A stretch of DNA of 64,000 bases, from NCBI RefSeq assembly GCF_030445035.2, contig NC_080680.1:98089157-98153156 (forward strand). Direction: 5' to 3'. The notes under the pieces are model-generated. The model saw only the letters and a list, made by a program, of their open reading frames with translations. It ran no database searches and was not told the origin of the DNA. The number at the start of each line of letters is the position of its first letter. Positions within the stretch are counted from its first letter, which is position 1. Of this stretch, positions 47,662 through 58,868 are shown in pieces. The translations under genes and the position numbers were made by a program. The stretch comes from Dasypus novemcinctus (lineage: Eukaryota; Chordata; Mammalia; Cingulata; Dasypodidae).

Positions 47662-48633
47662 ATGATGACCAGACAGCAACAAAAATCTACAAACCAAACC
47701 AGTAATCAGGAAAACATGGCTGAATCCAATGAACAAACTAAAAACCAGGAAGGAGAGCAGAACTTTGCACAAGTAATTAAAGATCTCAGAACATATAACA
47801 CTGACAAATTTAATGAAGTAAAGGAAGAGGTTAACAACATGAAGACAACACTTGGAGGGGAAATTGCAGACATACGCAAAAAGATAACAGATATGATGGG
47901 AATGAACACCACAGTTCAAGAAATCAAAAATACACTCACAGCAAATATCAACAGACTAGAAGAGGCAGAGCAGAAAATTAGTGATGTGGAAGACAGTACA
48001 TCGGAAATCAAACAGATAGTAGAATTAACCGATAAAAAGATAGAAAAAATCCAGCTAGGACTTACAGACCTGAACGACAATGCAAAATGCTCAAACATAC
48101 GTATTATAGGCATCCCAGAAGAAGAAGAGAAGGGAAAGGGGTCAGAAGGAGTGTTGCAGGAAATAATGGCTGAAAACTTCCCAAATCTACTGAAAGAGAC
48201 AGATGTACATATCCAAGAAGCACAGCACACACCAATCGTCATAAACCCCAAGAGGCCCACCCCAAGACATATACTTGTCAAATTATGCAATGCTCAAGAC
48301 AAAGAGAAAATTCTAAAAGCAGCAAGAGAAAAGAAAACCATCACATACAAGGGAAGCTCCATAAGATTAAGTGCTGATTTCTCATCTGAAACCATGGAGG
48401 CAAGAAGGCAGTGGTATGATATAGTCAAGGTACTAAAAGAAAAAAATTTCCAACCAAGAATACTCTATCCAGCTAAACTAGCATTCAAAAATGATGGAGA
48501 GTTCAAAATATTCACAGATAAACAGAAACTGAAAGAGTATGCCAACAAGAAACCTCCCCTTCAAGAAATTCTAAAGGGAGTTCTGCAGGAAGAAAGGAAA
48601 AAACAGGACAGGCAGAGTTGGAGGGGAGTGTAA
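47662..48633 (+). CDS. L1-D ORF1 protein, intact
   Basis: This 323-residue open frame is close to the usual mammalian L1 ORF1p length (about 340). ORF1p is a cytoplasmic trimeric RNA-binding chaperone that packages L1 RNA. A basic/polar N-terminus (1-40) is followed by a predicted coiled coil (about 41-135, with SEIKQIVELTDKKIEKI), the RRM from NIRIIGIPEEEE (145-) to RPTPRHILVKL (198-208), and the C-terminal domain with AREKKTITYKG (221-231), MEARRQWYDIVKVLKEKNFQPRILYPAKL (in part; about 245-273) and KEYANKKPPLQEILKGVLQ. A second Met at position 2 and others near 19 are alternative starts. ORF2 begins 76 bp after the stop. No frame damage is seen, in contrast to ORF2. Confidence 0.88.
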   Translation: MMTRQQQKSTNQTSNQENMAESNEQTKNQEGEQNFAQVIKDLRTYNTDKFNEVKEEVNNMKTTLGGEIADIRKKITDMMGMNTTVQEIKNTLTANINRLEEAEQKISDVEDSTSEIKQIVELTDKKIEKIQLGLTDLNDNAKCSNIRIIGIPEEEEKGKGSEGVLQEIMAENFPNLLKETDVHIQEAQHTPIVINPKRPTPRHILVKLCNAQDKEKILKAAREKKTITYKGSSIRLSADFSSETMEARRQWYDIVKVLKEKNFQPRILYPAKLAFKNDGEFKIFTDKQKLKEYANKKPPLQEILKGVLQEERKKQDRQSWRGV

Positions 48634-48708
48634 GAGTAACAAAAAAGACAAAAAGAGAAGGGGGAAAAAAAACAAACAAAATATGACAAACACAAGTCCA
48701 ATCAAAAT

Positions 48709-49785
48709 ATGGCTAATATAAATAATTCCTTGAAAGTAATAACACTGAATGTCAATGGATTAAACTCACCTATCAAAAGATTCAGACTGGTAAATTGGAT
48801 AAGGAAATATGATCCATCTATATGCTGTCTACAAGAGACACATCTTAGACCCAGGGACTCATGGAGGCTGAAAGAGAATGGTTGGAAAACAATCTTACAA
48901 GCAAACAATAACCAAAAAAAGGCAGGAGTAGCTATATTAATATCAGGCAAAGTAGACTTTAAATGTTAAACAATTGTGAGAGACAAAGAAGGATACTACA
49001 TATTAGTGAAAGGGACAATCTGTCAAGAAGAATAGACAATCATAAATATTTATGCTCCTAACAAGGGTGCCTCTAAATACATGAGGCAAACGCTGGAAAA
49101 ACTAAGTGAAAGAATAGATGCATCTACAATTATAGTGGGGGATTTTAATACACCACTATCAACTCTGGGCAGAACATCTCAAAAGAGAATCACTAAAGAA
49201 ACAAAATATTTGAACAGTATATTAGAGGAGCTGGATCTAATAGACATATACAGATCATTACACCCAAACACAGAAGGATATACATTTTTCTCAAGTGCCC
49301 ATGGAACATTCTCCAAGATAGACCATATGCTAGGCCACAAAGAAAGGCTCAGTGAATTCAGAAAGATTGAAATCATACAAAATAATATCTCTGACCACAG
49401 TGGAGTGAAGCTGGAAATTTGCAAGGGCCAGAGGCCCAGATTTCACACCAAGATTTGGAAATTAAACAGCACACTCTTAGAAAAACAGTGGGTCAAAGAG
49501 GAAATCTCAAAAGAAATCAATGACTACCTTGAAACAAATGATAACACAACATACCAAAATTTATGGGATGCAGCAAAAGCAGTACTTAGAGGGAAATTTA
49601 TAGCCATAAATTCATATATCAAAAAAGAAGAAAGAGCAAAAATTGAAGAACTAACTGCACATTTGGAGGAATTAGAAAAGAAACAACAAAGTAATCCAAC
49701 AGGAAGAAGAAGGAAGGAAATAACAAAGATAAGAGCAGAACTAAATGAAATAGAAAATAAGAAAGCACTTGAAAAGATAAACAAG
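48709..49785 (+). pseudogene. L1-D ORF2, 5' part (endonuclease), two in-frame stops
   Basis: It encodes the apurinic/apyrimidinic-type endonuclease of L1 ORF2p, which nicks target DNA. ATG 48709 opens a frame with LNVNGLNSP (catalytic Asn 14) and CCLQETHL (Glu 43). TAA at 48967 and a TAG near 49033 interrupt it in the same frame. The frame then runs open from 49081 with [13 protein letters not shown] and SDHS motifs to 49785, where WDR82 sequence begins. Full-length endonuclease cannot be made. Confidence 0.85.
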
Positions 49786-50700
49786 AGCTTCCGCGTCGCC
49801 AAGGTGTTCCGCGAGAACTCGGACAAGATTAACTGCTTCGACTTCAGCCCTAACGGCGAGACGGTCATTTCGAGCAGCGACGACGACTCCATCGTGCTCT
49901 ATGACTGCCAGGAGGGCAAACCAAAGAGAACCCTGTACAGTAAGAAATATGGTGTGGACCTCATCAGATACACACATGCAGCAAACACAGTGGTTTACAG
50001 CTCTAACAAAATAGACGATACTATTCGTTACCTGTCCTTGCATGACAACAAATACATCAGATACTTTCCTGGACATAGCAAAAGGGTGGTGGCCTTGTCC
50101 ATGTCACCTGTGGATGACACTTTCATTTCTGGGTCTCTTGATAAGACCATTCGACTCTGGGATCTCCGTTCTCCTAACTGCCAGGGCCTCATGCATCTAC
50201 AGGGCAAGCCAGTTTGTTCTTTTGATCCAGAAGGGTTAATTTTTGCTGCGGGTGTCAATTCTGAAATGGTCAAACTTTATGACCTTCGTTCTTTTGATAA
50301 GGGGCCATTTGCAACCTTTAAGATGCAATACGATCGGACTTGTGAGTGGACAGGATTGAAGTTCAGCAATGATGGCAAGCTCATTCTCATCTCCACCAAT
50401 GGCAGCTTCATCCGTCTCATCGATGCATTCAAGGGAGTGGTGATGCATACATTTGGGGGTTATGCCAACAGCAAAGCAGTCACACTGGAGGCCTCATTTA
50501 CTCCAGACTCCCAGTTCATCATGATTGGTTCAGAGGATGGCAAGATCCATGTTTGGAATGGAGAGAGTGGTATAAAAGTAGCAGTGTTGGATGGCAAACA
50601 CACAGGCCCCATCACCTGTTTGCAGTTCAACCCCAAGTTCATGACCTTTGCCAGTGCATGTTCCAACATGGCCTTCTGGCTGCCCACCATTGATGACTGA
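49081..50700 (+). CDS. Chimeric ORF: partial L1 endonuclease fused in frame to WDR82
   Basis: A 539-codon open frame is formed because the WDR82 copy landed in frame inside ORF2. Residues 1-235 are L1: GDFN at 20-23, SKIDHMLG at 78-85, SDH at 104-106, then a charged linker. The N-terminal endonuclease residues (ORF2 Asn 14 and Glu 43) lie upstream of the stops and are absent. Residues 236-539 equal WDR82 10-313. Between Met83 and the WDR82 part there is no Met, so WDR82 sequence would be reached only from Met1 or Met83, or from the internal WDR82 Met115. Whether it is transcribed or translated is unknown. The L1 antisense/sense promoters or a nearby promoter would be required. The frame itself is seen directly; a function is not claimed. 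Confidence 0.6.
   Translation: MRQTLEKLSERIDASTIIVGDFNTPLSTLGRTSQKRITKETKYLNSILEELDLIDIYRSLHPNTEGYTFFSSAHGTFSKIDHMLGHKERLSEFRKIEIIQNNISDHSGVKLEICKGQRPRFHTKIWKLNSTLLEKQWVKEEISKEINDYLETNDNTTYQNLWDAAKAVLRGKFIAINSYIKKEERAKIEELTAHLEELEKKQQSNPTGRRRKEITKIRAELNEIENKKALEKINKSFRVAKVFRENSDKINCFDFSPNGETVISSSDDDSIVLYDCQEGKPKRTLYSKKYGVDLIRYTHAANTVVYSSNKIDDTIRYLSLHDNKYIRYFPGHSKRVVALSMSPVDDTFISGSLDKTIRLWDLRSPNCQGLMHLQGKPVCSFDPEGLIFAAGVNSEMVKLYDLRSFDKGPFATFKMQYDRTCEWTGLKFSNDGKLILISTNGSFIRLIDAFKGVVMHTFGGYANSKAVTLEASFTPDSQFIMIGSEDGKIHVWNGESGIKVAVLDGKHTGPITCLQFNPKFMTFASACSNMAFWLPTIDD
49771..49785 (+). repeat. Target-site duplication, left copy, of the WDR82 retrocopy
   Basis: GAAAAGATAAACAAG precedes the WDR82 sequence directly. 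The right copy (53430-53444) follows the poly(A). Because the right copy's G could belong to the tail, the duplication is 14 or 15 bp. Its A-rich start fits L1 endonuclease cleavage. Confidence 0.93.
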
Positions 50701-51771
50701 CCCCAGTGCTGCTCAGCTGTGTCTGTACACCAAGGATGGCCAGCAGGAAACATTCAGAGGGGCTGAGATAATAGTGGGATTGAATCATTGGACTGAGCTA
50801 GAGAGCATCCTTTCACATAGCCTTCCCAAGGATATTGCTGTGCATCTGCTCAAAAAAAAATCCTTTGCTGTGCTTCTTCAAAAGGACTCTTGGTGCAGTA
50901 AACTACATTGGGACTCAGATTTTCCACTGTCACTGCACTGAGCTTCGGAGCGAGCAGGGTCCTGATTAGAGTATAGTGGGACCTTCACGATGCCTTCGAT
51001 TCCGAATGTATGTGCTGCTGAGGAGCCGGTGAAGTTGTTAATTCTGCACATCCCTTCTTCCACCCCCATAAATGCATGGGAAGCCGTAGTTCTGGTTTTG
51101 AGATGCTAGGGTAGCTCACTACCCCTTGCCCTCACCTTGCATGTCTTGTTACTGGGTCTCCCTGTGTCACTGTGGCATTATTCCACAACCATCATGTTTC
51201 TTAGGTGCCAAACATTTACGGAAATAAGTCTTCACGTATATATCTTGGGGTCGGAGAAAGGAACAGATACAGAAGTACCTTGCTTGCAAGGAAGTTGTGC
51301 AGTTAGTCATGTGGGGGTGGGAGGTCCGGGTAAGCCTGTGTCCCTGAATGTTGGGTGGAAAAAGGCCCAAGAACCTGAAAGGGGTAGCAGGTGAGTTCCC
51401 AGGGCTGGGAGGTTTAGAAGCAGCCTAGTGCAGTTCCCCATCATCACGAAAAGCCTGTGGTCCTCCTGGGTGCCCATCAAGCTTTTGATTGGGTACCAAA
51501 GTAAAGTGGGAGCCTATTTTTGTGCGTTAGATACTTCGCGCTTTCCAGTGGGCCAGTATTGTGCAGTGAGTCTGAGTTGTTTACACTGATGCCTTCCCTG
51601 CCCACAACAAATTGTGTACATAGTCTTCAGATAATAACACCTTTTTTTTCCCCAGCTCCCCAACCAAGAGCTGGATATAGGCCTGTGTTATATGTTATAT
51701 TTAGCCTTTTTATATATGACCTTTGATTTGTTTGTATTTTAGCAGAATGTGTGCACCGCCATTTAAATATC

Positions 51772-51812
51772 TGTATATGTGTGTATATATACATATAGAC
51801 ATGTATATATAC

Positions 51813-51845
<33 letters not shown>
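51772..51845. repeat. AT/GT microsatellite in the WDR82 3'UTR
   Basis: A run of alternating purine-pyrimidine, mainly TATATA with GTGTATATAC and ACATATAGAC interruptions. It is expected to be length-variable. Confidence 0.9.
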
Positions 51846-52877
51846 GTTTAAGGATGTTATGAAACCCGATTTCCTTATAATCATCTGCAGTTTCCCAGAT
51901 GTCAGCCAAAGGAGTCCTGGGGCCCAGGAGAAAGACTGCATCCTTGCTGATAGTGTTTGCCGCAAGTGTTAGTGGGTCTTTCCCATTGCCTTTTTCCCTT
52001 CAAAAGACTGAATGAAGCCAAGTGTCAAGTATTTGCTTTTTCTATGGCAGCTTAATGAGGGTCTTGGGATAATTCCCTTGTGTTTCTCAAGCTGCATTTT
52101 GAGGCCCTCTCTGCAGTATTAGCCCCTTTTGCCTGGCCATGCTTTGGCTGCACTTGTTTGTGTGTGACATTCACTCATGCATGCCTTTTGTGTCTGGCTT
52201 ATGGCATTTGGGGACAGGATACTGAAACTGGAGCATTTTCAGTTTGTCTTGAGGCTCCTCTTTGCCAATTACAGGTCATCCTTTTTATGTGGTGTGTCTG
52301 CTAGCATGCTGCTTTGCCGCCTTTTGGGGGAGGGAGGGGCTCTAGCCAGGCCTGGATTGACATGAGCTGAGACTGGTTCATGGCCTCTTCTTCCGCTTCA
52401 TGGCCTTAGAGCAGGGTGAGTAGCGTATTTTTTCATTCAGTTCCCACATATCTAAGCAGGCAACACACATTTCCCATAGATATCAAAGCTAAGACTTACA
52501 GCTCACTCAAGAGTACTTAGCTGCTTGCTGGTCAAACAAGCAGTCACTGCTTCCCTTCAGCTGCAGGAATAGAATGTGAATTGCTAGCAACTTTGACCTC
52601 TTGCTCATATGTAAAGGGCAAAGTGCGTCTGCCTTTCCCAAATGTTGATGGAGTCTGCAGCTGCCGAGATGCCACCCGCTATGTAGCTCTGCTTTCACAG
52701 AACGGAGGAACTTACAGAAACAAAATGATCTGAGCTGTTACTGCCCACCCCCAGCCTTTGGGGGGTGGGGGGTAGAAAATACATGGTAGGAGTAACTGTT
52801 CAGAGACTCTTAGAACTGTGTTAAAAAGAAAGGCAGCCTAACACCTGAAAGCTGCGCAGCCACTAAGCATCGCTCCT

Positions 52878-52896
52878 CCAGCAGCAGCAGCAGCAG
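52878..52896 (+). repeat. Short CAG repeat in the WDR82 3'UTR
   Basis: Six uninterrupted CAG units lie within the non-coding 3'UTR of the retrocopy. It probably derives from the parent mRNA. Confidence 0.85.
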
Positions 52897-53429
52897 GAAA
52901 GTGTTTTATTTGTGGGCCCTGTGGCTGTGAGCTGGCTCCTGAGTTGGGAAAGATAGGGAAAGATGGGGCTGGAAGCAATCAGAGATGTGGTAGGAATGAG
53001 GCGAAATAAAGGGAGAAAGGAGGCTGTGGTCCAGAGAGGCAAGGGCTGGGGCTTGAGTGGATGGTCTCAGAGGGAGCCAGGGGTGGTCAGGCTCTCTTCA
53101 GAGGGAAGGGGCCACTTGCTGCCCTCTCAAGAGTCCAGGCCAAGGCCACCTATTTGTATGTGACAGTGACATTGCACTGCTCAGCCACTAGCCAGTGATT
53201 TCCCATTGCAATCATAATGTTTATCAAGGAAAATTTGGGAATTTTAAAAAGAATCAGTTTTGCCACCAAATGCTATCACTGTTAATCTTTTGATGTTAAA
53301 TGTTCTAGACATTTCTGTGCATAGGTTTTTGGTGTGTTTACATAGATGTTATTCTGTATATACAATTTTATGTCCCTTTTTGTACTTAACATATAAACAT
53401 TTTTTCCCATGTTAAAAAAAAAAAAAAAA

Positions 53430-53444
53430 GAAAAGATAAACAAG
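53430..53444 (+). repeat. Target-site duplication, right copy, of the WDR82 retrocopy
   Basis: GAAAAGATAAACAAG after the poly(A) tail repeats 49771-49785. L1 ORF2 resumes immediately with ACCAAGAGCTGG (the [10 protein letters not shown] codons). Confidence 0.93.
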
Positions 53445-56184
53445 ACCAAGAGCTGGTTTTTTGAGAAGATCAATAAAAATGTCAAACCCTTAGCTAGACT
53501 AACAAAGAAAAAAAGAGAGAAGATGCAAATACACAAAACAAGAAATGAGAAAGGAGATATCACCACTGACCCCACAGAAATAAAGACTATCATAAGAGGA
53601 TACTTTGAAAAACAATATTCCAACAAAAATGACAATTCAGAGGAAATGGACAAATTCCTAGAAACACATAAGCAGCCTATATCAACAAAAGAAGAAATTG
53701 ATGATCTCAACAAACCAATCACAAGTAAAGAGATAGAATCAGTCATTAAAAACCTCCCAACTAAGAAGAGCCCAGGGCCAGATGGCTTCACAGGTGAATT
53801 CTACAAAACATTCCAGAAAGAACTAACACCAATTCTGCTGAAACTATTCCAAAAAATCAAAACAGATGGAACATTGCCTAACTCCTTCTATGATGCCAAA
53901 ATTACCCTAGTACCAAAGCCAAACAAAGACACCACAAGAAAGGAAAATTACAGACTAATTTCTCTAATGAACCTAGATGCAAAAATACTTAAGAAAATAC
54001 TTGCTAATCGTATTCAACGACACATTAAATGAATTATACACCACGACCAAGTGGCATTCATTCCAGGTATGCAAGGATGGTTCAACATAAGAAAATCAAT
54101 CAATGTATTACACCATATAAACAGATTGAAGGAAAAAAATCACATGATTATATCTATAGATGCAGAAAAAGCATTTGACAAAATACAGCACCCTTTCTTG
54201 ATAAAAACACTCCAAAACACCAGAATACAAGGAAATTTTTTGAACATGATAAAGAGTATATATGAAAAACCTACAGCCAACATTGTTTACAATGGAGAAT
54301 TCCTAAAATCCTTCCCTCTAAAATCAGGAACAAGACAAGGATGCCCACTGTTCTCCCTTCTATTTAACATTGTCTTAGAAGTACTTGCTCAAGCACTGAG
54401 GCAAGAACCAGATATAAAAGGCATTCAAATTGGAAAGGAAGAAGTCAACATTTCATTATTTGCAGATGACATGATCCTATACATAGAAAACCCTGAGAGG
54501 TCTACAACAAAGCTTCTAGAACTCATAAATGAGTTTAGTAAAGTCGCAGGTTATAAGATCAATGCACAAAAATCAGTAGCATTTCTGTATACCAATAATG
54601 AGCAAGCTCAGGAGGAAATCAAGAAACAAATACCATTCATAATAGTAAATTTAAAAATCAAGTATTTAGGAATAAATTTAACTAAAGATGTAAAAAACTT
54701 ATACACTGAGAACTATACAAGACTGTTCAAGGAAATCAAAGAAGACCTAAATAAATGGAAGAATATTCCCTGTTCATGGATAGGAAGACTAAATAGTATT
54801 AAGATGTCTATCCTACCAAAACTGATCTACACATTCAATGCAATCCCAATAAAAATCAACACAGCCTTCTTGAAGGAACTAGAAAAACTAACTATGAAAT
54901 TTATTTGGAAAGGAAAGAGGCCCCGAATAGCCAAAGACATATTGAAAAAGAAAAACGAAATTGGAGGAATCACACTACCTGACTTCAAAAGGTACTACAA
55001 AGCTACAGTAGTGAAAACAGCATGGTATTGGCATAAGGAGAGACACACAGACCAATGGAATCAAATTGAAAGTTCTGATATAGAACCTCATATATTTAGC
55101 CATATAATATTCGATAAAGCCACCAAACCCTCTCAACTGGGAGAGAATGGCCTATTCAACAAATGGTGCCTGTAGAACTGGATAGCCATATGTAGAAGAA
55201 TGAAAGAGGATTACCATCTCACACCTTATACAAAGATCAACTCAAGATGGATCAAAGACCTAAATATAAGAGCCAAGACCATAAAGACCTTGGAAAGCAG
55301 TGTAGGGAAACATCTACAAGACCTTGTAATAGGAAATGGCTTCATGAATAGCACACCAAAAGCACGAGCAGCAAAAGAACAAATAGATAAATGGGACTTC
55401 CTCAAAATTAAAGCTTTCTGCACCTCAAAGGAGTTTGTCAAGAAAGTAAAAAGGGAACCTACACAATGGGAGAAAATATTTGGCCACCATATATCTGATA
55501 AGAGATTTATAACTTGCATATATAAAGAACTCCTATATCTTGAAAATAAAAAGATAAACAACCCATTTAAAAAATGGGGAAAGGATTTAAACAGACACTT
55601 CTCCAAAGAAGAAATACAAATGACTAAAAAGCACATGAAAAAATGCTCCAAATCTTTAGCTATCAGGGAAATGCAAATCAAAACTACAATGAGATACCAT
55701 CTTACTCCCATAAGATTGGCAGCTATGAAAAAAAAAAACAGAAGAATACAAATGCTGGAGAGGATGTGAAGAAATGGGAACACTCATCCACTGCTGGTGG
55801 GAATGCAGAAGGATCCAACCATTCTGGAGGACAGTTTGGCGATTTCTCAAAAAACTAACCATAGATTTGCCATATGACCCAGCAATACCACTGCTGGGTA
55901 TATACCCAGCAGAACTGAAAACAAGGACACAAACCGATATATGCACACCAATGTTCATAGCAGCATTGTTCACTATCGCCAAAAGTTGGAATCAACCCAA
56001 ATGCCCATCAACAGATGAGTGGATCAATAAAATGTGGTATATACATACAATGGAATACTACTCGGCTTTAAGAACAAATACACTACAAACACACATGATA
56101 ACATGGATGAATCTTGAGAACCTTATGTTGAGTGAAGCAACCCAGGCATTGAAGGACAAATACTACATGACCTCAATGATATGA
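53445..56184 (+). pseudogene. L1-D ORF2, 3' part (reverse transcriptase and C-terminal domain), broken
   Basis: This is the RT and Cys-rich region of L1 ORF2p, which copies L1 RNA at the nicked target. Landmarks in order are [15 protein letters not shown] (near 53760), [21 protein letters not shown] (54051 on), [14 protein letters not shown] with the first catalytic Asp, [21 protein letters not shown] at 54459-54494 with the catalytic Asp pair, then the C-terminal domain to MISM-like codons at about 56184. TGA at 54030, TAG at 55173 and a frameshift at the A-run near 55729-55739 destroy the frame. Between these the segments of 374, 189 and 136 codons stay open, so decay is modest and the element is fairly young. 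Confidence 0.88.
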
Positions 56185-58868
56185 AATAAGCAAGCTGCCT
56201 CAGAGAGCTAGAGACTGGAAGATAGGCTTACAGGAAATCAGAGGGTAGAGGAAGGATGTAAGCTGACATCTACATGGGTGAAATCTATGATAAGCTGGCA
56301 GTAAGTATGTGCACAAGGAAGAGATAAAATGGGGGCATAGGGTTACCTTTGGGTGGGGCTTTGCGGGTTTGAGGGGAGCTAGGGATGGGCAGATGGGTAA
56401 TATTGCCCAAGAAATTGGGGGGATGGAGGGGCAACATATGAACATAGGAGATTCTCAGGTATTGGTTGAAAGTAAAATGCCGAGAAAACCTTTTCAAAAT
56501 ATAATTAGGAAAGTTACCTGTTTAAGATAATCAAAGGGGATAATCTGATGCAGGACAGACTCCTAGGGAATATCTGAATGCTCATTTTGCCAGAGTGGGT
56601 TATACCATTGGGTAGAGACCCATATAATGAGAGTGAAGGTAGACCCACATCCTGGGGAGGACTAATGCCATCAAAGAGAGGGAACTGTATCTCTCAAGAG
56701 AAAGGGTGGCTCCCAGGGCATTAGGGCAGTTGAGCAAGTCAAAGCCCTCAACACTGTTGCAAGTATCTCTGAACATGGCTCCTCAAGAAATGAAGATTGA
56801 CTGTCACTGTGGGCCCCAAGGGGAGGGGGAAATAGATATAGAATATATGGAACCAAAGTAAATGTGAGGGCAAAAGAAGTGTTTCACAAGAGTACACAGG
56901 ATAGATATAAAACATATAATATTACACCAAAAACATATGCCTAAAGTATAAACCACAATGTAAACACAAATGTCACCTTGTTTGAAAGCTGTTGTCTCAA
57001 TATCTGTACATCAGTTTCATAAATATGATATGAATAAGTTAAAAGATTATCGCTGTTGAAGGGAAAATGTTTTATAATGGATATGTGGGAGTACTGTATA
57101 TCGTATATATGAATTACTGTGATCTAAGGCTCTTGTGAAGAGAAGCTCAATAATTAGGAAAAAAGAAAAGAAAAAGATAGGATGTAGAATTTTTCCAAAT
57201 CAATATGTATTCTATATCTAACCTTTAAACTCATCACTATATTCCATTTTACTAGTGAGGGAACCTGACATTATATTAGGCTCCACTTTTCAGAAAGTTT
57301 TGGATCACAGAGTGGTTCAAAAATGGCAGCAGAGGAATACTGGTATGAGATGTAATTGACAGGTGATATATGGTTGACAGGGAGTTATACAGGGCATGTG
57401 TCCAGGGTGCATGGAAATGTTTGGATATACTCATAGTGGAAACAATTAAAAACAACAGCTGGGGGGGGTACTGGGTTCCTGGCCAGTGGTGCTCTGTCGT
57501 GGTCCCTAGGGGAGCAGCGACAGTCTCCCAGGTACAGTGGCGGGGACGGGGAGGGAGTGAGGGTTCAACAGTGAGCCCCTGATGCTAATGACTATGCTTG
57601 TGAGCTGATAAACCTAAAATAAGAACAAGGCCTAGAGCAACATTGTGCCTGGGAATTTCCTCCTGTCAGCCTTCATGTTACTCAAATGTGGCCAGTCTCG
57701 AAGCCAAACTCAGCATGTAAATGCAATGCCTTCCCCCCAGCGTGGGACATGACACCCGGGGATGAGCCTCCCTGGCAACGAGGGACCACTATCAACTACC
57801 AACTGATGATGCAACTGGAAAATCACCTTATACGGAAGGTTCAATGCAGATCAGCAGAATATCCATGTCTACATAAAATACCATGACTTTAAAATGCTGT
57901 TTGACCTAAAGTAAGGGGGAAATGGAAAGGAGAAATGAGTTTATATGGCTACGAGTTTCTAAAAAAGAGTCTGGAGGCTGGCAGAAGGATTGCCCTCATG
58001 CACAACTGAGCAGAGTCAGAGAGACAGATAAAGCAGATACAACCCCCAGATATTGGTTCCTTTGAGGGCTAAAGAGACCCATGGGAGTTATGGTCATGGC
58101 CGATGAGGTTAACTACCAGGGCAGATGGCCCCTCTTTGGAAATGGTGTTTATGTGTGATGAATCTGGACTCAGATGGGATCTCCCTTCATAAGACTTTCA
58201 TGCTAATGTGCTGGAGGTGCAGTTAATGTTGGGGTTTAAGATATATTTAGGGGATTTGAATCTCTGGACTGACAATGTGATAGCCAGGTCCTGAGCCTCA
58301 ACAGACTCCAGCACCTACAATCTGATCTATTGGACTTACCACACTCAGCTAAGATGGAGTTGAAGAAGGACAACCACCACACCATGGAGCCTAGAGTGAT
58401 TACAACTGAAAATGGGAGGATTGCATCCAGCATCCATGTGGAATCTGAGCCTCCTCTTGACATAGAGGTGCAATGGACACAACCAATCCAATGTCCACAT
58501 AGAAGAGGTGGCATTGGATTGGGAAAAGTGGACATGGTGGACGATGGGTATGGGGAAAGACAGGAAGAGATGAGAGGTGGAGGCGTCTTTGGGACATGGA
58601 GCTGCCCTGGATGGTGCTTCAGAGGTAATCACCGGACATTGTAAATCCTCACAGGGCCCACTGGATGGAATGGAGGAGAGTATGGGCCATGATGTGAACC
58701 ATTGTCTATGAGGTGCAGAGGTGCCCAAAGATGTACTTACCAAATCTAATGGATGTGTCATGATGATGGGAACGAGTGTTGTTGGGGGGGGGGAGGGGGG
58801 GTGGGGGGGGTGGGGTTGAATGGGACCTCACATATATATTTTTAATGTAATATTATTACAAAGTCAAT
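56185..58868 (+). repeat. Long 3'UTR of L1-D
   Basis: About 2.7 kb of non-coding sequence lies between the ORF2 end and the final AATAAA and A-rich tail (58867 on). The last roughly 780 bp is found again in the truncated L1 copies at 37871 and, in part, at 27791, 14768, 42165 and 6975, which proves that this end belongs to L1. For 56185-58080 I saw no second copy in the window, so it could include an unrelated insertion or transduced sequence. Confidence 0.6.
58784..58815 (+). other. G-quadruplex-type G-run near the L1-D 3' end
   Basis: Four or more G-tracts of at least 4 bases lie within 32 bp on the sense strand, about 50 bp upstream of the tail. Similar G-runs occur at the matching place in other L1 3' ends (14965-14976, 38667-38693, and as C-runs at 27878-27908). 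Confidence 0.8.

Larger units (their letters stand above)
49786..53429 (+). pseudogene. WDR82: WDR82 processed retrocopy, 5'-truncated, coding part open
   Basis: This is an intronless copy of the mRNA for WDR82, a nuclear WD40 protein that recruits SETD1A/B H3K4 methyltransferases to Ser5-phosphorylated RNA polymerase II and is part of the PNUTS-PP1 complex. Coding sequence from residue 10 (SFRVAKVF) to the stop at 50698-50700 gives 304 codons of the usual 313, with no stop or frameshift. WD-type strands are visible, such as [10 protein letters not shown] (128-137), MVKLYDLR (170-177) and DGKIHVWNG (260-268). The start codon and first nine residues are missing. The GC-rich 5' coding start is retained. 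The 3'UTR (50701-53413) is about 2.7 kb. TATAAA at 53392-53397 is a variant poly(A) signal 16 bp before the A16 tail (53414-53429). A 14-15-bp duplication flanks it. Conservation suggests recent insertion or, less likely, selection. Confidence 0.9.

Noticed and set aside
55226-55783. 185-codon minus-strand frame
   Set aside because: It is the antisense shadow of the L1-D ORF2 C-terminal domain, which is coding in the other direction.
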